A stretch of 64,000 nucleotides of DNA from Sphingobacterium sp. ML3W (GCF_000747525.1 NZ_CP009278.1:2976001-3040000); one strand, 5' to 3'; counted from the first letter of the stretch, positions 38,442 through 48,829 are shown. The notes: generated by a model from the letters alone, not told the origin. Numbers and translations are program-made.

Positions 38442-38867
38442 TCATTCGCTAGAAATAATCACATTCATTAAATCACTATCTGGTAGAAAAGGGAGATAAC
38501 TACGGATTTCAGCGGAAAAGGCTCCAATTTCAGTTGCTGCTTGTCTTGTCGGCCCCTTTATATTTTTAAGCTCAACAATCAGGATGCTTTCAACTTTTGG
38601 CGAGTAAAGCAAAAAATCGGGTCATAAAATATCTCCTGTATCTAAGGAAATATTTACATCCTCCACTATAACTTCATGGTTTTCAAACGAATTTAGACAA
38701 TGTTTAAAACTATGTATTATTTTCTGATGTGAAGAATCTGGATAGTTTTCATGAACAATATTTTCAATAAAATCCTCATAATTTATTACAATATCAGCTA
38801 GGCAGCACCCTTTTGCAAAAAGATTACTCAACCAAATTTGCATGTCTTTCTCACTTTTAAAAACCAT
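38442..38867 (-). pseudogene. Small PD-(D/E)XK nuclease, nonsense codon
   Basis: An 81-residue frame from ATG 38867 stops at TGA 38622-38624. The same frame continues for 59 residues to TGA 38442. The distal part reads PDFLLYSPKVESILIVELKNIKG, a PD...ExK nuclease core, so the catalytic residues lie after the stop. The intact gene would encode about 141 residues. A TGG-to-TGA change is one simple cause. Confidence 0.6.
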
Positions 38868-39041
38868 AATCTAAGATATTATTCAAATCAAACTGTGCCT
38901 ACCGATTTTAAAATATTCTGGACTTAAACTTTTATACAACAATTTTAAAAAAGGTATTCTCGTTGCCCTAAATAGCTCTGAATCATTTTAGATAACATCC
39001 TAAATTTATTGTTCAAGAAATAATTTTTACATTGTGATATG

Positions 39042-39968
39042 TTACAATTTTAAATTCTCAATTATGAAACCCAATTCATTTTCATCCGAAAATGATTCAA
39101 GATCAGGATCAATATCTATTTCTTGTAAAACGAGTTTAATATTTCTAGAATCAGTATATGAATCGATTGCCAAAGGCATATCTATGCCACTAAGTTCTTC
39201 AATTAATTCTACATTAACCTGATAAGTCTCCGCATCAGCGAATTCATTAAACAAATCATTGTCAGACTCTAAAATTTCAATAATATCGTCTTCAATAAGT
39301 AATTTACTCTGCCCCATCATAAAACCAGCTCTATAAAGATTTCCGTCATCCTTTTCAAAAATAACGACTTTCCAAAAAAGTACAGGTATTTGTACTTGCA
39401 CCTCATCTAATGGTGTCACAAAATAAGGATTCTGCGACGATAAAATAGGACCTGTATAAACATTAATCTTAAGCTCTTTTTTCTTTGTTTCAGTATGTAG
39501 GATATAATCTTCCAAACTCCTCCATATGTCTCGATTTAAATCTTTATGTTGTGGAACTGCATTTGTATAGTAGAATGTAGAATCTGCTGCATTAAGAGCT
39601 ATTGCAATTGTATTCCCCCATTGAACGTCCTCCCTCTTGGCCATATGCCCTCTGTCAAAATTACTCTTAGGTAAAGTATAAAACTCTTTCCCAAACTGCA
39701 ATTCTTTTGGAATTCGCGGATCCTTCCTCCAATTATCCTTTCTTGGGACTTTCTTAAATTGAAGCCCATCGATATTTGTAGCAGTGTAATAAGGAAATTT
39801 GTAGAATGTTGAAAATTGTAAGCTATAATTTATATAGTTTATTATGTTATTACCTTCTGAATCAACAGTAAGATCTTTAAACTGTTCCTCATTTAATATT
39901 GGCAATTCCACTATTTTTCCTGTAATAAAAGCAGAATCATATCCTTTAAAAAGATTTATACTATTCAT
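39042..39968 (-). CDS. DNA/RNA non-specific endonuclease (NucA/EndoG family)
   Basis: A 308-residue protein with the beta-beta-alpha-metal nuclease core: NFDRGHMAKRED (DRGH, residues 105-108, His108 general base), then YYTNAVPQHKDLNRDIW (Asn145 metal ligand) and LEDYI. The C-terminal ~90 residues are acidic and unassigned and may join it to the system. No signal peptide, so it acts in the cytoplasm as a suicide or anti-phage nuclease. It is the last gene of the seven-gene operon, 4 bases after the EAD1-protease gene. Cleavage or release by that protease is a plausible activation route. Confidence 0.85.
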   Translation of the reverse strand: MNSINLFKGYDSAFITGKIVELPILNEEQFKDLTVDSEGNNIINYINYSLQFSTFYKFPYYTATNIDGLQFKKVPRKDNWRKDPRIPKELQFGKEFYTLPKSNFDRGHMAKREDVQWGNTIAIALNAADSTFYYTNAVPQHKDLNRDIWRSLEDYILHTETKKKELKINVYTGPILSSQNPYFVTPLDEVQVQIPVLFWKVVIFEKDDGNLYRAGFMMGQSKLLIEDDIIEILESDNDLFNEFADAETYQVNVELIEELSGIDMPLAIDSYTDSRNIKLVLQEIDIDPDLESFSDENELGFIIENLKL

Positions 39969-39972
39969 ATTT

Positions 39973-41004
39973 TTAGTTTTTATGGCTATCTCTTACAAAT
40001 TCAATTATTTTATTGATTAATATTCCCTCATTTCTAGATCTTACTCCAGAAGGAAGCTCAGCCTCATCCCTTTTTTTCTCACTGCCGCTATGATGAAGAG
40101 CAACAACTTCCCAATCAGAATTAAAAACAGGCGAACCAGAAGAGCCTTTCAAAGTGTCTGTTAAATATTGAATCTTCCTTTCGTCTCTGTAGGTAATAAT
40201 ATTATGATATAAAGAAATCTGCTTCATCTCACCTCCAGGATGCTGAATAATATTAACAAATTCGCTATCAGCAATTTTAATTTCGTTCAGCTCTAAGTAT
40301 CCGTAGGTTTTAAGCTCGTCATTATCATCCTTTAATCTTAAAACAGTCGTATCCAATTGATTTACTGCAGAACAGTACCAAACTGCTCCATCTTCAATAG
40401 AAAAACTTTTAGAAGGCAAACTATTACCTTCCATATCAAGTTCGTAATCGAAAATTATCTTTGTCTTTTTGATATCTTCTCTCCTATTTATGACGTGAAA
40501 ATTTGTCATAAAAAATAAATCATCAATACCATTAATTTTAAATAGAAACCCAGTACCAACACTATATCTATTCGTTCCTGTCTTCATTTCAACCTTTGCA
40601 ACGGCTTTACTTTTAAGAATACCTTTTGCGAGAAAATTAATAGGAAGCAAAGTATTTTGCCCCATTGTCAAAACTTCTAATGTATCTGCAGAAACTGCAT
40701 TCCACTGTGAAATTTTATCAATATCTGGGCTTAAAGAGTAATCTATTTCTTTTGAGGACAATGCAGCCTTCAGAAAAGGATTTTCAGGATAACTATCTAA
40801 TAATGAATTAATTAAGTCAGAAACTTTATCTCTTTTGTCTGCTTCAAGCAAAACTCTATTCCAAACATCAATTGCATTACCACTATCATCAATAAATTGA
40901 GGCTTTAAGCCTGCTGCCAATATAAATTTAGTAATTCCATTTTTTTGGGGAATCAAATCACTTAATACATCATTTAATTGTGTCAGTTTCTTTGTCCACG
41001 CCAT
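39973..41004 (-). CDS. EAD1-trypsin-like serine protease
   Basis: A 343-residue protein. Residues 1-85 look like an effector-associated domain (EAD1): LNDVLSDLI...FILAAGL...W..VLLEADKRDKVSDLINSLLDSYPENPFL. The rest is a trypsin-fold protease: TNFHVI (His170), NQLDTTVLRL (Asp218), KGSSGSPVF (Ser289). EADs are small helical adaptors that link effectors to NTP-dependent sensor proteins in predicted conflict systems. The start is ATG 41004, directly adjacent to the preceding gene's stop. A trypsin-like effector beside a nuclease suggests proteolytic activation. Confidence 0.85.
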   Translation of the reverse strand: MAWTKKLTQLNDVLSDLIPQKNGITKFILAAGLKPQFIDDSGNAIDVWNRVLLEADKRDKVSDLINSLLDSYPENPFLKAALSSKEIDYSLSPDIDKISQWNAVSADTLEVLTMGQNTLLPINFLAKGILKSKAVAKVEMKTGTNRYSVGTGFLFKINGIDDLFFMTNFHVINRREDIKKTKIIFDYELDMEGNSLPSKSFSIEDGAVWYCSAVNQLDTTVLRLKDDNDELKTYGYLELNEIKIADSEFVNIIQHPGGEMKQISLYHNIITYRDERKIQYLTDTLKGSSGSPVFNSDWEVVALHHSGSEKKRDEAELPSGVRSRNEGILINKIIEFVRDSHKN

Positions 41005-42147
41005 TTAATTAAATATTTCATTATATTCTACAGATAATCTATCTACTAGTTCCTCTTGTTTGTTATATTTTAAGCACAAATCAATAAGTTGCGAAGCCAT
41101 ATTCACTGCTGAACTTTCCTCGAGTTTTGATTTGTTTATTCCAATATTAGAAGCCAAAGTCTTTATAGAAGCGGCAGAATCATAAAAATTAGGAATTTTC
41201 GATATCAGTTCTTCTAAAGCATGACCACCAAGATACAGCCCTTTCACACGTTCATGAAGTAAGCTAAGCTTTGCTTTTTCTGTTTGCGTAGTAAGCTCCG
41301 AAGGTGACAAAAATCTGGAATCAAATATTGGCGAAACCACATTTGGGTTAATTAAATATTCCCCAAATCTTGCATCTTTCTGGGCATAATCATCAAAGTA
41401 CGTCTTTAACTTTTTGTCAACGTCTTTTACTTTACTATCGGCTGAAACATATACAAAATCATAAAAAAGACCTCCATTCCTTTCATATTCCATTAATGAA
41501 AAAGGATGATAAACAATTGGAAAGTTTTGCTGTGCGATTGATATCTTTTCCAATGAATCAATCACCAAATATCCTCTGGGAATATCTGTAGAGTGAAATT
41601 TAGATGCCCATTGCACATCCATAGGCTGCCATGTAGCGCCACGAATTACCACACAATCACCCTGCTTTACTTTTAAAGCTTCATAAACTTCAGGATAACA
41701 TAAAACGGGAATACCGGTTGATGCGTTGCATTTAGCACTCACAGAAAGAAGAACTTTTCCATCCGCGAGGGGTGGTAATAGCAGTGTTCCAATTCCTCCC
41801 AATACTTTTTTACTTTTACCAGGAGGATTAAACTCGACCCATTCATCGCTTTTAATAGCTACATCAGCAGCTGTATGCTGTCGAATTAGCTTAGATGAAT
41901 TTGACCACTAAAGTCCAGGAACACGAGCAACCCAATCTGATACAACAAAATTGTATAAGTCTACTTTACTATTCCAATATTTATCTCTATCACCTAATAC
42001 ATCATTCCAAAAATCACTTTCATCAAAATACATATAGGATCTCTCTTCACTTGTATCTATAAAAGTTGACTCTATAGTCTCAGCGATTGCATAATTTTCT
42101 AGCGTTTCTATAATTTTAGTACCTTTAAGAAGGCTTTGTAGGGTCAT
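41005..42147 (-). pseudogene. EAD-like adaptor of the GTPase operon, split by an in-frame TAG
   Basis: ATG 42147 starts a 79-residue frame (ending VARVPGL) that stops at TAG 41908-41910. The same frame continues from 41907 for 300 residues to the stop at 41005. Both parts fit one gene: it starts 2 bases after the GAP1-like stop and ends next to the protease start. The C-terminal ~85 residues (SKIPNFYDSAASIKTLASNIGI...NMASQLIDLCLKYNKQEELVDRL) read like an effector-associated death-fold adaptor. The middle is unassigned. If the stop is real, only a 79-residue stub is made from the true start, and a TTG-started part is possible. It could also be a sequencing error. Confidence 0.7.
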
Positions 42148-42149
42148 GG

Positions 42150-44702
42150 TTAAGTTTTTATATAATTCTTTCTGAGTTTATATATGGTTTTAAATTTCCC
42201 ATTATCTCCATAGTCTTTTCTTATTGTCTCCAAAAGCTTGTACGTTTTAATAGATTTATATTGATCTCTACGTAACTTCTTGAGAAGGTGACTCCATAGA
42301 TCTGCAGGAGTTATATTCATAATCAAGTCAGCTTCTTTTCCTCCAGCCTTTGTCCACACTGTTGTTAAGCTGACTCCGTTAGAGTAAATTTCAGTAACAA
42401 TATCCTCCAGTGCATTCCACCACTCATCAGAGGCTATATTAACCTTTTTATCTTTTGAAAAAATGTTAGAAAATGCAATCCCCGCCTTTGTCTTGAAATC
42501 AAGGAGTTGGTGACATTCCATCAAGGCATATTTCCAATTATTACTTTTATCAGCTCTCAAATTGATGTAATATGCAGAATTAGTAAAACGTTTCTTTAAT
42601 ACCATCCTACCAAGACTGATAGACTCGACTTGGTTCAATTTACCAGAATAGTTCATTAGATAATCTTTAAGATAATTATCGGAAAGTTTAGGAAATCTTT
42701 CGAAAAGCGGCACAACAGAGCTGATATTACTTCTGTTATAATACAAAAAGTCAGTAATACCTGTATTACTAATATGTTGTAAAAGTACGCGATCGTCAGG
42801 AATTGGAGTCGTAGAGTTTTTGCTTAATTTCTCCAATAGTTCACTGGACGTTTTCATCAAAAATTTATCCATTATTTCATCAGGCAAACAACTCCATAAA
42901 CTACTCCTATTTTCGTAATAAAGTATGTTCGCAAATCTTGAAGAAGAAATTTTATTTAAAAGACTTTCAATTATTTTACCGCCATTTATTATAACATCAT
43001 AGACCTTATTAATAGTTTGTTCAGGATTATCAAAGCCTGTTTCAACTTGATTTCCCATATTGATAGCTCCATCCCAGATATTTTGCCATCTTTCATTTGC
43101 AACATCAATATCATTTAATAATGATGGATTAATATGACAAAGTCTACTTGAAATAATAATTAATCTAGGATCCCCATTTTCTAAAGCAATAGATATTACA
43201 TCATGATCCTTTGTCTTCTTAAAAATAATTTCAATAGCTGCATAATGGCTATGGTCTTTATCGATTTCCAATAAAAGAGACAATGCGTCTTTTATACTAT
43301 ATTTCAATGAAAGTAATATTGCATAAAGCTTAAGCCAATTGTTTAACTTTGACAAGTACAACAGCGATTCTAATGCTTCAGATTTTAAAGATTTTGTGAC
43401 TTTCTTAATAAACAATCTTTGAGCATTCTCAGATTTATCAAGTTCATAATCAATGTACTTAATTACCATTGGAAATTTCACAATCCAATTGAACACGACA
43501 CTCACTTTCAACAAAGTAAAGTTTTCAAGATAAGACCGTAGTTCTTGATCTATTACTAAATCCCACCAAATTAAATTCTCATTTCTTTTAGACGTGAAAA
43601 AAAAAATCAATATATCTAATGTTGCGTTATTTGAAAAAATATCTTTTTTCATCCTGTTTCTTAGACTTTCGGATAAGAGCTCTTCTGATTTTTCAAAGCT
43701 ATTTATTTTAAAATTTCTCAGTACATTGAGTTCCCCAAGTCCCACATCTTTTGTTGATTCGATAATCCTATCTAAAAGTCGCTTCTTAAATTGAGAGCCT
43801 TTTTTATTCGATGGTGAATACTTAGCTACAATATGACTTAGAGTATTTAATTTCTTAAGATCAGAAACTGAATCAACCTGTTCAAAGGTTTCAATTCCCA
43901 CAGAAATCATTTTTATATCCTCACGTGAAAATTCAGCCGCCCCTATAGAGTTTTCGAAATCCCGAACTCTCTTTATAATAGCCATATCTCCGACAATAAA
44001 TTTTTCAAGAAGATCAGTTGGAGTGTGTGAATCCTTTTTTCCAACGATGAAAAAATTGGATTTAATAAATTTACTGTATACACTATCTGGTGCAGCGAAA
44101 AGATTTATCCCCTCTCGTTGGTTTAAGTCACTGTTAAATACAACTCCAAATTGAAAATTCTGTTTCTCAATATTTGTTAATCTTCTCCACAACTCATTTA
44201 TTGCAGTTTTAAAATCGTCCTGACCAATCCATACAATATTATTTCTGTATTTTTGTATATTAATATACCCATTTAATAGTTTGGCAATCCTTCCATTTTC
44301 TTCAATTACAATGGATTTACTTTTATTTTCAGTACAAAGAATATCTAAATAAATAGGATTTAAAGGACTAAATTTATCGATTTCACTATATAACAATCCA
44401 AAAATTGGTTCTAGGTCTGAAATTTCAACAATTTCTTTTAAGGAAACAATTAAAACGTGACTAAATTTCCTTCCTCTCCTAACTTCTTCTGAAGTATCTT
44501 CAAACGTCTTCATAATGACGAAATTGCTACCTTCCGCAAAGCCTCTTATAGCTGGAGACCACATAACACCACTGGTCTGATCTTGAAGATCAGCTCTAAA
44601 TGCAATATTTTTAGCAACCTTGGCATCAGGCAAAGTAGTCTTTAACAATCCCCACGCCCGATTTACCTCTCCACAAATTGATTGATGAACTTCGACTCTC
44701 AC
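42150..44702 (-). CDS. GAP1-like protein (GTPase-associated protein 1)
   Basis: An 850-residue protein starting at GTG 44702, which overlaps the GTPase stop (GTGA). The N-terminal region MRVEVHQSICGEVNRAWGLL fits the GAP1-N pattern (Q..YG....GH.LL..S type), followed by a large helical region without known catalytic motifs. GAP1 proteins were described computationally as partners of paired GTPases in NTP-dependent conflict systems, where they may sense the trigger or act as a scaffold. No transmembrane segment seen. Identity rests on the N-terminal motif plus operon context; the long C-terminus is unassigned. Confidence 0.65.
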   Translation of the reverse strand: MRVEVHQSICGEVNRAWGLLKTTLPDAKVAKNIAFRADLQDQTSGVMWSPAIRGFAEGSNFVIMKTFEDTSEEVRRGRKFSHVLIVSLKEIVEISDLEPIFGLLYSEIDKFSPLNPIYLDILCTENKSKSIVIEENGRIAKLLNGYINIQKYRNNIVWIGQDDFKTAINELWRRLTNIEKQNFQFGVVFNSDLNQREGINLFAAPDSVYSKFIKSNFFIVGKKDSHTPTDLLEKFIVGDMAIIKRVRDFENSIGAAEFSREDIKMISVGIETFEQVDSVSDLKKLNTLSHIVAKYSPSNKKGSQFKKRLLDRIIESTKDVGLGELNVLRNFKINSFEKSEELLSESLRNRMKKDIFSNNATLDILIFFFTSKRNENLIWWDLVIDQELRSYLENFTLLKVSVVFNWIVKFPMVIKYIDYELDKSENAQRLFIKKVTKSLKSEALESLLYLSKLNNWLKLYAILLSLKYSIKDALSLLLEIDKDHSHYAAIEIIFKKTKDHDVISIALENGDPRLIIISSRLCHINPSLLNDIDVANERWQNIWDGAINMGNQVETGFDNPEQTINKVYDVIINGGKIIESLLNKISSSRFANILYYENRSSLWSCLPDEIMDKFLMKTSSELLEKLSKNSTTPIPDDRVLLQHISNTGITDFLYYNRSNISSVVPLFERFPKLSDNYLKDYLMNYSGKLNQVESISLGRMVLKKRFTNSAYYINLRADKSNNWKYALMECHQLLDFKTKAGIAFSNIFSKDKKVNIASDEWWNALEDIVTEIYSNGVSLTTVWTKAGGKEADLIMNITPADLWSHLLKKLRRDQYKSIKTYKLLETIRKDYGDNGKFKTIYKLRKNYIKT

Positions 44703-45535
44703 AATAGTGCTTGATCTATTAATTCCGTTATATCTCCAATTCTTTCACCATTTGATAAGATTAGATAACCAAACTCCTCTGGACCTTCAATTTGATACTT
44801 CTCCTGATTTTCTTCGCTATCTAAGGCAAATTCTTGGGCAGAAAGCCCGATTATATTTAGATATTCACTTGCCCAATTTGATTTCACAAAACTCAAAAAT
44901 AATGGTAATTTAGATTGTAAAACCTCAATTGGTAATTTATTTTCGACTTCTTTCATTTCGTCCCAACACGTCAATACGACCGTAAGTTTTACCTCATGAT
45001 TTAATAAATGATAATTTGTGTTTTTATAATGTAACAGAATTTGCAGCAGTTCAATAAAAAAACTCTGATCAGAAATTTTATATTCTGAATCATTTTCTAC
45101 CATCCCTTTATCTACTCTACGCTCTTCAGAGAAAGTCACATCACTTATATCAAGAGGCTTATCAAGATTATTCAATCTAATAAAAAGAATCCAGCTATTA
45201 CTTTCAGAAACAGATTTAACCCACTGCTTGTCCAAAGTTCTGTTTTCAACTATATTTAATATTTGTTCACCACCATACTCTGGGCACAGTAAATCAACTT
45301 TATCTTTTTCAGTTTGTATTGGAAGATAAAATTTTATACTTTTCTCTGTTGGCGTGGTTTGAGGCTCTTCACCAAGAGCTAGTGCTTCTCTAGCACCTGA
45401 AATAGGTGATAAGTCCTCCACGGGCTTATAGAGCTTCAGTTTACTTTTATTTTTCTGCAGTTTAGAATAAAACTGTGACAGAAAAACAGTTTTTGATGAA
45501 TGGGGCTTCCCAATAAGTAATATCGATGTAGCCAT
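44699..45535 (-). CDS. GTPase of the conflict operon (TRAFAC-like, second GTPase)
   Basis: A 278-residue protein with an N-terminal P-loop LLIGKPHSSKTVFLSQF (G9-KPHSSKT16, with Ser-Ser-Lys-Thr in place of the common G-K-S/T). It then has LLCPEYGGEQI in the switch II/Walker B place and VVLTCWDEM (188-194) in the NKxD base-recognition place. It is co-translated with the GTPase before it (stop/start adjacent) and the GAP1-like gene after it (4-base overlap). In the predicted systems two such GTPases work together. The variant NKxD (TCWDE) may alter guanine specificity. Confidence 0.75.
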   Translation of the reverse strand: MATSILLIGKPHSSKTVFLSQFYSKLQKNKSKLKLYKPVEDLSPISGAREALALGEEPQTTPTEKSIKFYLPIQTEKDKVDLLCPEYGGEQILNIVENRTLDKQWVKSVSESNSWILFIRLNNLDKPLDISDVTFSEERRVDKGMVENDSEYKISDQSFFIELLQILLHYKNTNYHLLNHEVKLTVVLTCWDEMKEVENKLPIEVLQSKLPLFLSFVKSNWASEYLNIIGLSAQEFALDSEENQEKYQIEGPEEFGYLILSNGERIGDITELIDQALL

Positions 45536-46498
45536 CTATAAATTTTTAAATTTTAAAAAAATATCTTTATCCTTGTTATCGTCTTCAATGATAATATCAG
45601 ATCCAACAGGTACAAAAATCTTTGAGAGAAGAAAATCTAAAACGGATATATTATTCTTATGAACCAAAATATCCGGATCATCATATGAAAAATTACTTAT
45701 GTCTATTTCTGCAAAAACTGGAAAAAATTCCGACAATTCATCCTTTAACTTTTCTAAAATTTTTGGATGTACATCATGCTTCTTATCACTTTTAGACCAA
45801 ACAGTAATAACTGGCCTGCTTCTAAGATCGTGGCGTAGCATTTGAGCCATATCTAAAATATCATTCTTAGCCAATGACTTTCGTTTAATCAAGTCCTCGC
45901 AGTCAATAAAAAGAATAAAAGCACTAGCATTTTGATAAATCCATCTAGCATTTTCCGCATTGACATCATTTCTATTAGTAGCCCATAATGAAAAAGCCTC
46001 ACCTGCAATATCAGATAATAGAATATCATTCAACCTATTTGCCCGGTTCCGAAGAGCCAAGTGTAAAAATCTAATATATTGGGACGGGGTAGGATCTGGG
46101 AATACAACGCCTCCTGCCTGCTGAACCTGTAAGGTTTTGTACAATTTATCCCAGGCTTGTATCGTCTTAGTACCTGCGAAACTAAAATCTTTAAACATTC
46201 CTCCACGAAGAAGTAAAGTAAAAAGCATTGCCAGATATGTTGTTTTACCAGCATCAGCTTTACCTACAACACCTATTAATACTGGAGAATTCCGATATGT
46301 TACTTTACCTAACTCTTCAATAGCTAAAGCTTCTCCTGTCCAAGGAAGGCTCGATTTTAAAGATAACTTCTGCAATACCTTATTGTTCTTTTTCTCCTCC
46401 TTTGCTTTACTATAAAAAGTGCAATCTGTAACATTTTCGTGTCCTTCATGGCAACTTATAGGTGCTGCGCATTCGGGATTGGAGCATTTATAAGCCAT
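45536..46498 (-). CDS. GTPase with N-terminal zinc knuckle (first GTPase of the operon)
   Basis: A 320-residue protein. The N-terminus has a Cys/His cluster (KCSNPECAAPISCHEGHENVTDC, C5-C26). Then comes the P-loop LIGVVGKADAGKTTYLAML (Walker A 76-87), the switch II DILLSDIAGE (158-167) and VITVWSKSDKK (SKSD, 234-238, the NKxD equivalent). This fits the double-GTPase proteins of GTPase-centred conflict systems. Its stop is immediately followed by the next start, and it starts immediately after the preceding gene's stop. GTP hydrolysis probably gates the effectors. Confidence 0.8.
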   Translation of the reverse strand: MAYKCSNPECAAPISCHEGHENVTDCTFYSKAKEEKKNNKVLQKLSLKSSLPWTGEALAIEELGKVTYRNSPVLIGVVGKADAGKTTYLAMLFTLLLRGGMFKDFSFAGTKTIQAWDKLYKTLQVQQAGGVVFPDPTPSQYIRFLHLALRNRANRLNDILLSDIAGEAFSLWATNRNDVNAENARWIYQNASAFILFIDCEDLIKRKSLAKNDILDMAQMLRHDLRSRPVITVWSKSDKKHDVHPKILEKLKDELSEFFPVFAEIDISNFSYDDPDILVHKNNISVLDFLLSKIFVPVGSDIIIEDDNKDKDIFLKFKNL

Positions 46499-47743
46499 TT
46501 ATTTTCTACTTAAGGTTTTTTGTAATTGTAAATCATGGAATAACCAAAGCGCTAAGTCGACTCGACGAATATCTATATCAGTATTTATTCCAACTCTACT
46601 TTCAAGTTCTTCAACATCGTATTTATTATATATCATCCCCACGATAAAATTTAGCAGAGGTATCTTACTTTCAGCACTCATCTCAGGAAAAAGAGATTTC
46701 AGATACGTACTATTGTCAATTAGTCCTTTGAAAAACTGCTTTAAATCAACCAAATCTTCTCCATCAGAAACAATTCCTTTCACAGTTGATCTGAAAAAAT
46801 AATCAACACTTTTTGGATAAATGATTGGAATGAAATTCGAATAATCAAAAGCCATAACTATATCTATAACTGAAGAATTAACTTCATGATATCCTGCATC
46901 CATAGCTACAGAATACCCTGCTTCTTTCCACCATAAAAGTTCTGATCTAAGATTTAATGATCTATTTTGAAGTACTAAATCATTCTGAAATTTTGTAGCT
47001 CCTCCCTTTAGAGCATTCTGAACAACTATATTATTTTCATTAATATTTTTTACTATTACTTCTAAAGATCTATCAACGATTTTTTTTATTCCAGCAGCTG
47101 CTCTTGGAGCAAATTCATAGGACCATGCGGCACCTTCGTCGGGAAAGCTAGTGTTTGGAGAATCATAATTAGATTTATCCTCAGAATTGGTAGGTCCTGA
47201 AGCATCTTCTAAAAGTTTTTGAAACTCTACTTTATTCAACAAATACGCAGGAACTGTTTGAAGAGTTATTTCAACAGAGTCACGAATATCCAAAGAATTT
47301 AGTCCCCATACAAGATTTGCTTCACTATTAATGTTAGAAGCTAATTTGGAAAGAAACTTTTCAACAATGATTTTTTCATTTCCTGTAAACTTTGTATATC
47401 TATAGATATTCCGACTTGATAACCAAATTATCAGTGCAATATTAATATCTTCACTGATATTATTTAATGTCTCAAAAATAACTGCTCTAATAAATGTTAG
47501 TGGCGTACTTTTAGAATTAGTGCTGAAAGTAGTCCAGTTCTTAATAATGATTTCATTCACTTCTATCACATCTGGATCCTCAACGGAAACATCAGAATTT
47601 AAAGCAGTTAATGTAAAAGATAATATTTTGTGTTTATTTTTTAATAATCTTTTTGCTAAATCATCAGCCGATTTCTTTAGTTTTCTAAAATCACCCTCAT
47701 CGGTCACCGGAAGTAAGGTTGCATTTAAGTAGCTTTGTAGCAT
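46499..47743 (-). CDS. GASH-like helical protein, first gene of the GTPase operon
   Basis: A 414-residue, mostly helical protein at ATG 47743. The stretch LRSELLWWKEAGYSVAMDAGYHEV and its place next to the GTPases suggest the 'GTPase-associated system helical' (GASH) domain. No catalytic motif seen. It is the first of seven tightly packed minus-strand genes, with gaps of 0 to 4 bases or short overlaps. A promoter must lie within 47744-48829. Confidence in the name depends on context. Confidence 0.6.
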   Translation of the reverse strand: MLQSYLNATLLPVTDEGDFRKLKKSADDLAKRLLKNKHKILSFTLTALNSDVSVEDPDVIEVNEIIIKNWTTFSTNSKSTPLTFIRAVIFETLNNISEDINIALIIWLSSRNIYRYTKFTGNEKIIVEKFLSKLASNINSEANLVWGLNSLDIRDSVEITLQTVPAYLLNKVEFQKLLEDASGPTNSEDKSNYDSPNTSFPDEGAAWSYEFAPRAAAGIKKIVDRSLEVIVKNINENNIVVQNALKGGATKFQNDLVLQNRSLNLRSELLWWKEAGYSVAMDAGYHEVNSSVIDIVMAFDYSNFIPIIYPKSVDYFFRSTVKGIVSDGEDLVDLKQFFKGLIDNSTYLKSLFPEMSAESKIPLLNFIVGMIYNKYDVEELESRVGINTDIDIRRVDLALWLFHDLQLQKTLSRK

Positions 47744-48264
47744 ATGGTATAATTATTTATCATTTATCTTATTAAAATTTTATTAATTGTGCAAATGGAA
47801 TATTCTTGTTAAACGTAAATATTTAGAAAAAAAATAAAAGAATAACTACAACATTATTGTTGATATATTAGTATGCAGGTTTTATCAATAAAATAGTTAA
47901 TTGCTAAATTAAGTAAAAAAAATGAAGTTCAATTACTGAAACACGTAATCTTTCCATTATTTTTTTTCAATATTACATTGTTCCCCAGTAACATCTAAAT
48001 TAAAAAATCACTACTCACCTATTACTATGTATTTAAAGTCTATTTATAATATTGTTGATGCATCACCCCAGAAACCGCATTACTTTATCAAGTAAAACTA
48101 GAGCTCAAAACAACAGCAGCAATATCGCGTAATGATAAGTACTCATATTATGCTTATTATACGGGAAACCATAATGAAAGTGGAAAAGGAGATCCATTCG
48201 ACAATTATTAAAGCTTTATTCGGGTCTGCTTCGCCCCTGCTTTCACAAAATTATACCGTCCCTA
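47744..48264. other. Intergenic stretch between the GTPase operon and the CHAT gene, part 1
   Basis: An A/T-rich stretch that should hold the operon promoter on the minus strand. I see no clear gene. A 70-codon plus-strand frame at 48132 has no recognisable domain and is likely noise over older coding sequence. Confidence 0.4.
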
Positions 48265-48393
48265 TACCCTGCCTATCCTTATTATGTAGGAAAATGGTAT
48301 CTATTCCCCGAAGCTTTCCCGAACAAAGGACAAATAAAGGGTGAGGCCATTAGCAAAAGAGTAGTTAAAGAAGGTTTCGTCAAATACTTATAG
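48265..48393 (+). pseudogene. Short C-terminal coding remnant
   Basis: Forty-two residues read like real protein (YPAYPYYVGKWYLFPEAFPN, then KGQIKGEAISKRVVKEGF) and end at TAG 48391-48393, without a start. No family recognised. The bases 48394-48829 up to the CHAT gene contain nothing I can assign except the CHAT leader. Confidence 0.35.
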
Positions 48394-48829
48394 ATTGCGA
48401 AGCCGAACTAATAGAGCAATCCCCGCCCATTTTTCACGAATATTCATAACAGCTATCTCTACATATTGTAATCAAAACCTCCTCGTCTAGGTTACTTTTC
48501 AAGTATTAGCAAATACTATATAGTAGCGAAGAAAATCCTTGCAGTTTCTAGGTCAATTATATCCGCTGTAAATAACCTAACGGTGATCGATCGCCACTAC
48601 TATTATTGTCTAAACAGCAACAAAACCGATGTGGAAAAACTACTGTGTAGTTTTAATAATACGATAAACTTCCACCATTCGGTGTATATTAGTTCTAAGT
48701 TTTTTGGAATCGGCTGTAGTCATAGCTAATTCAGTTTTATTGATGAATTTATGTACATTACGGGTTCCCATATTGTATAAAACAAAATTCGTTTTAAATT
48801 AGGTACTATAAGGATTAAGCTTCAATAAC

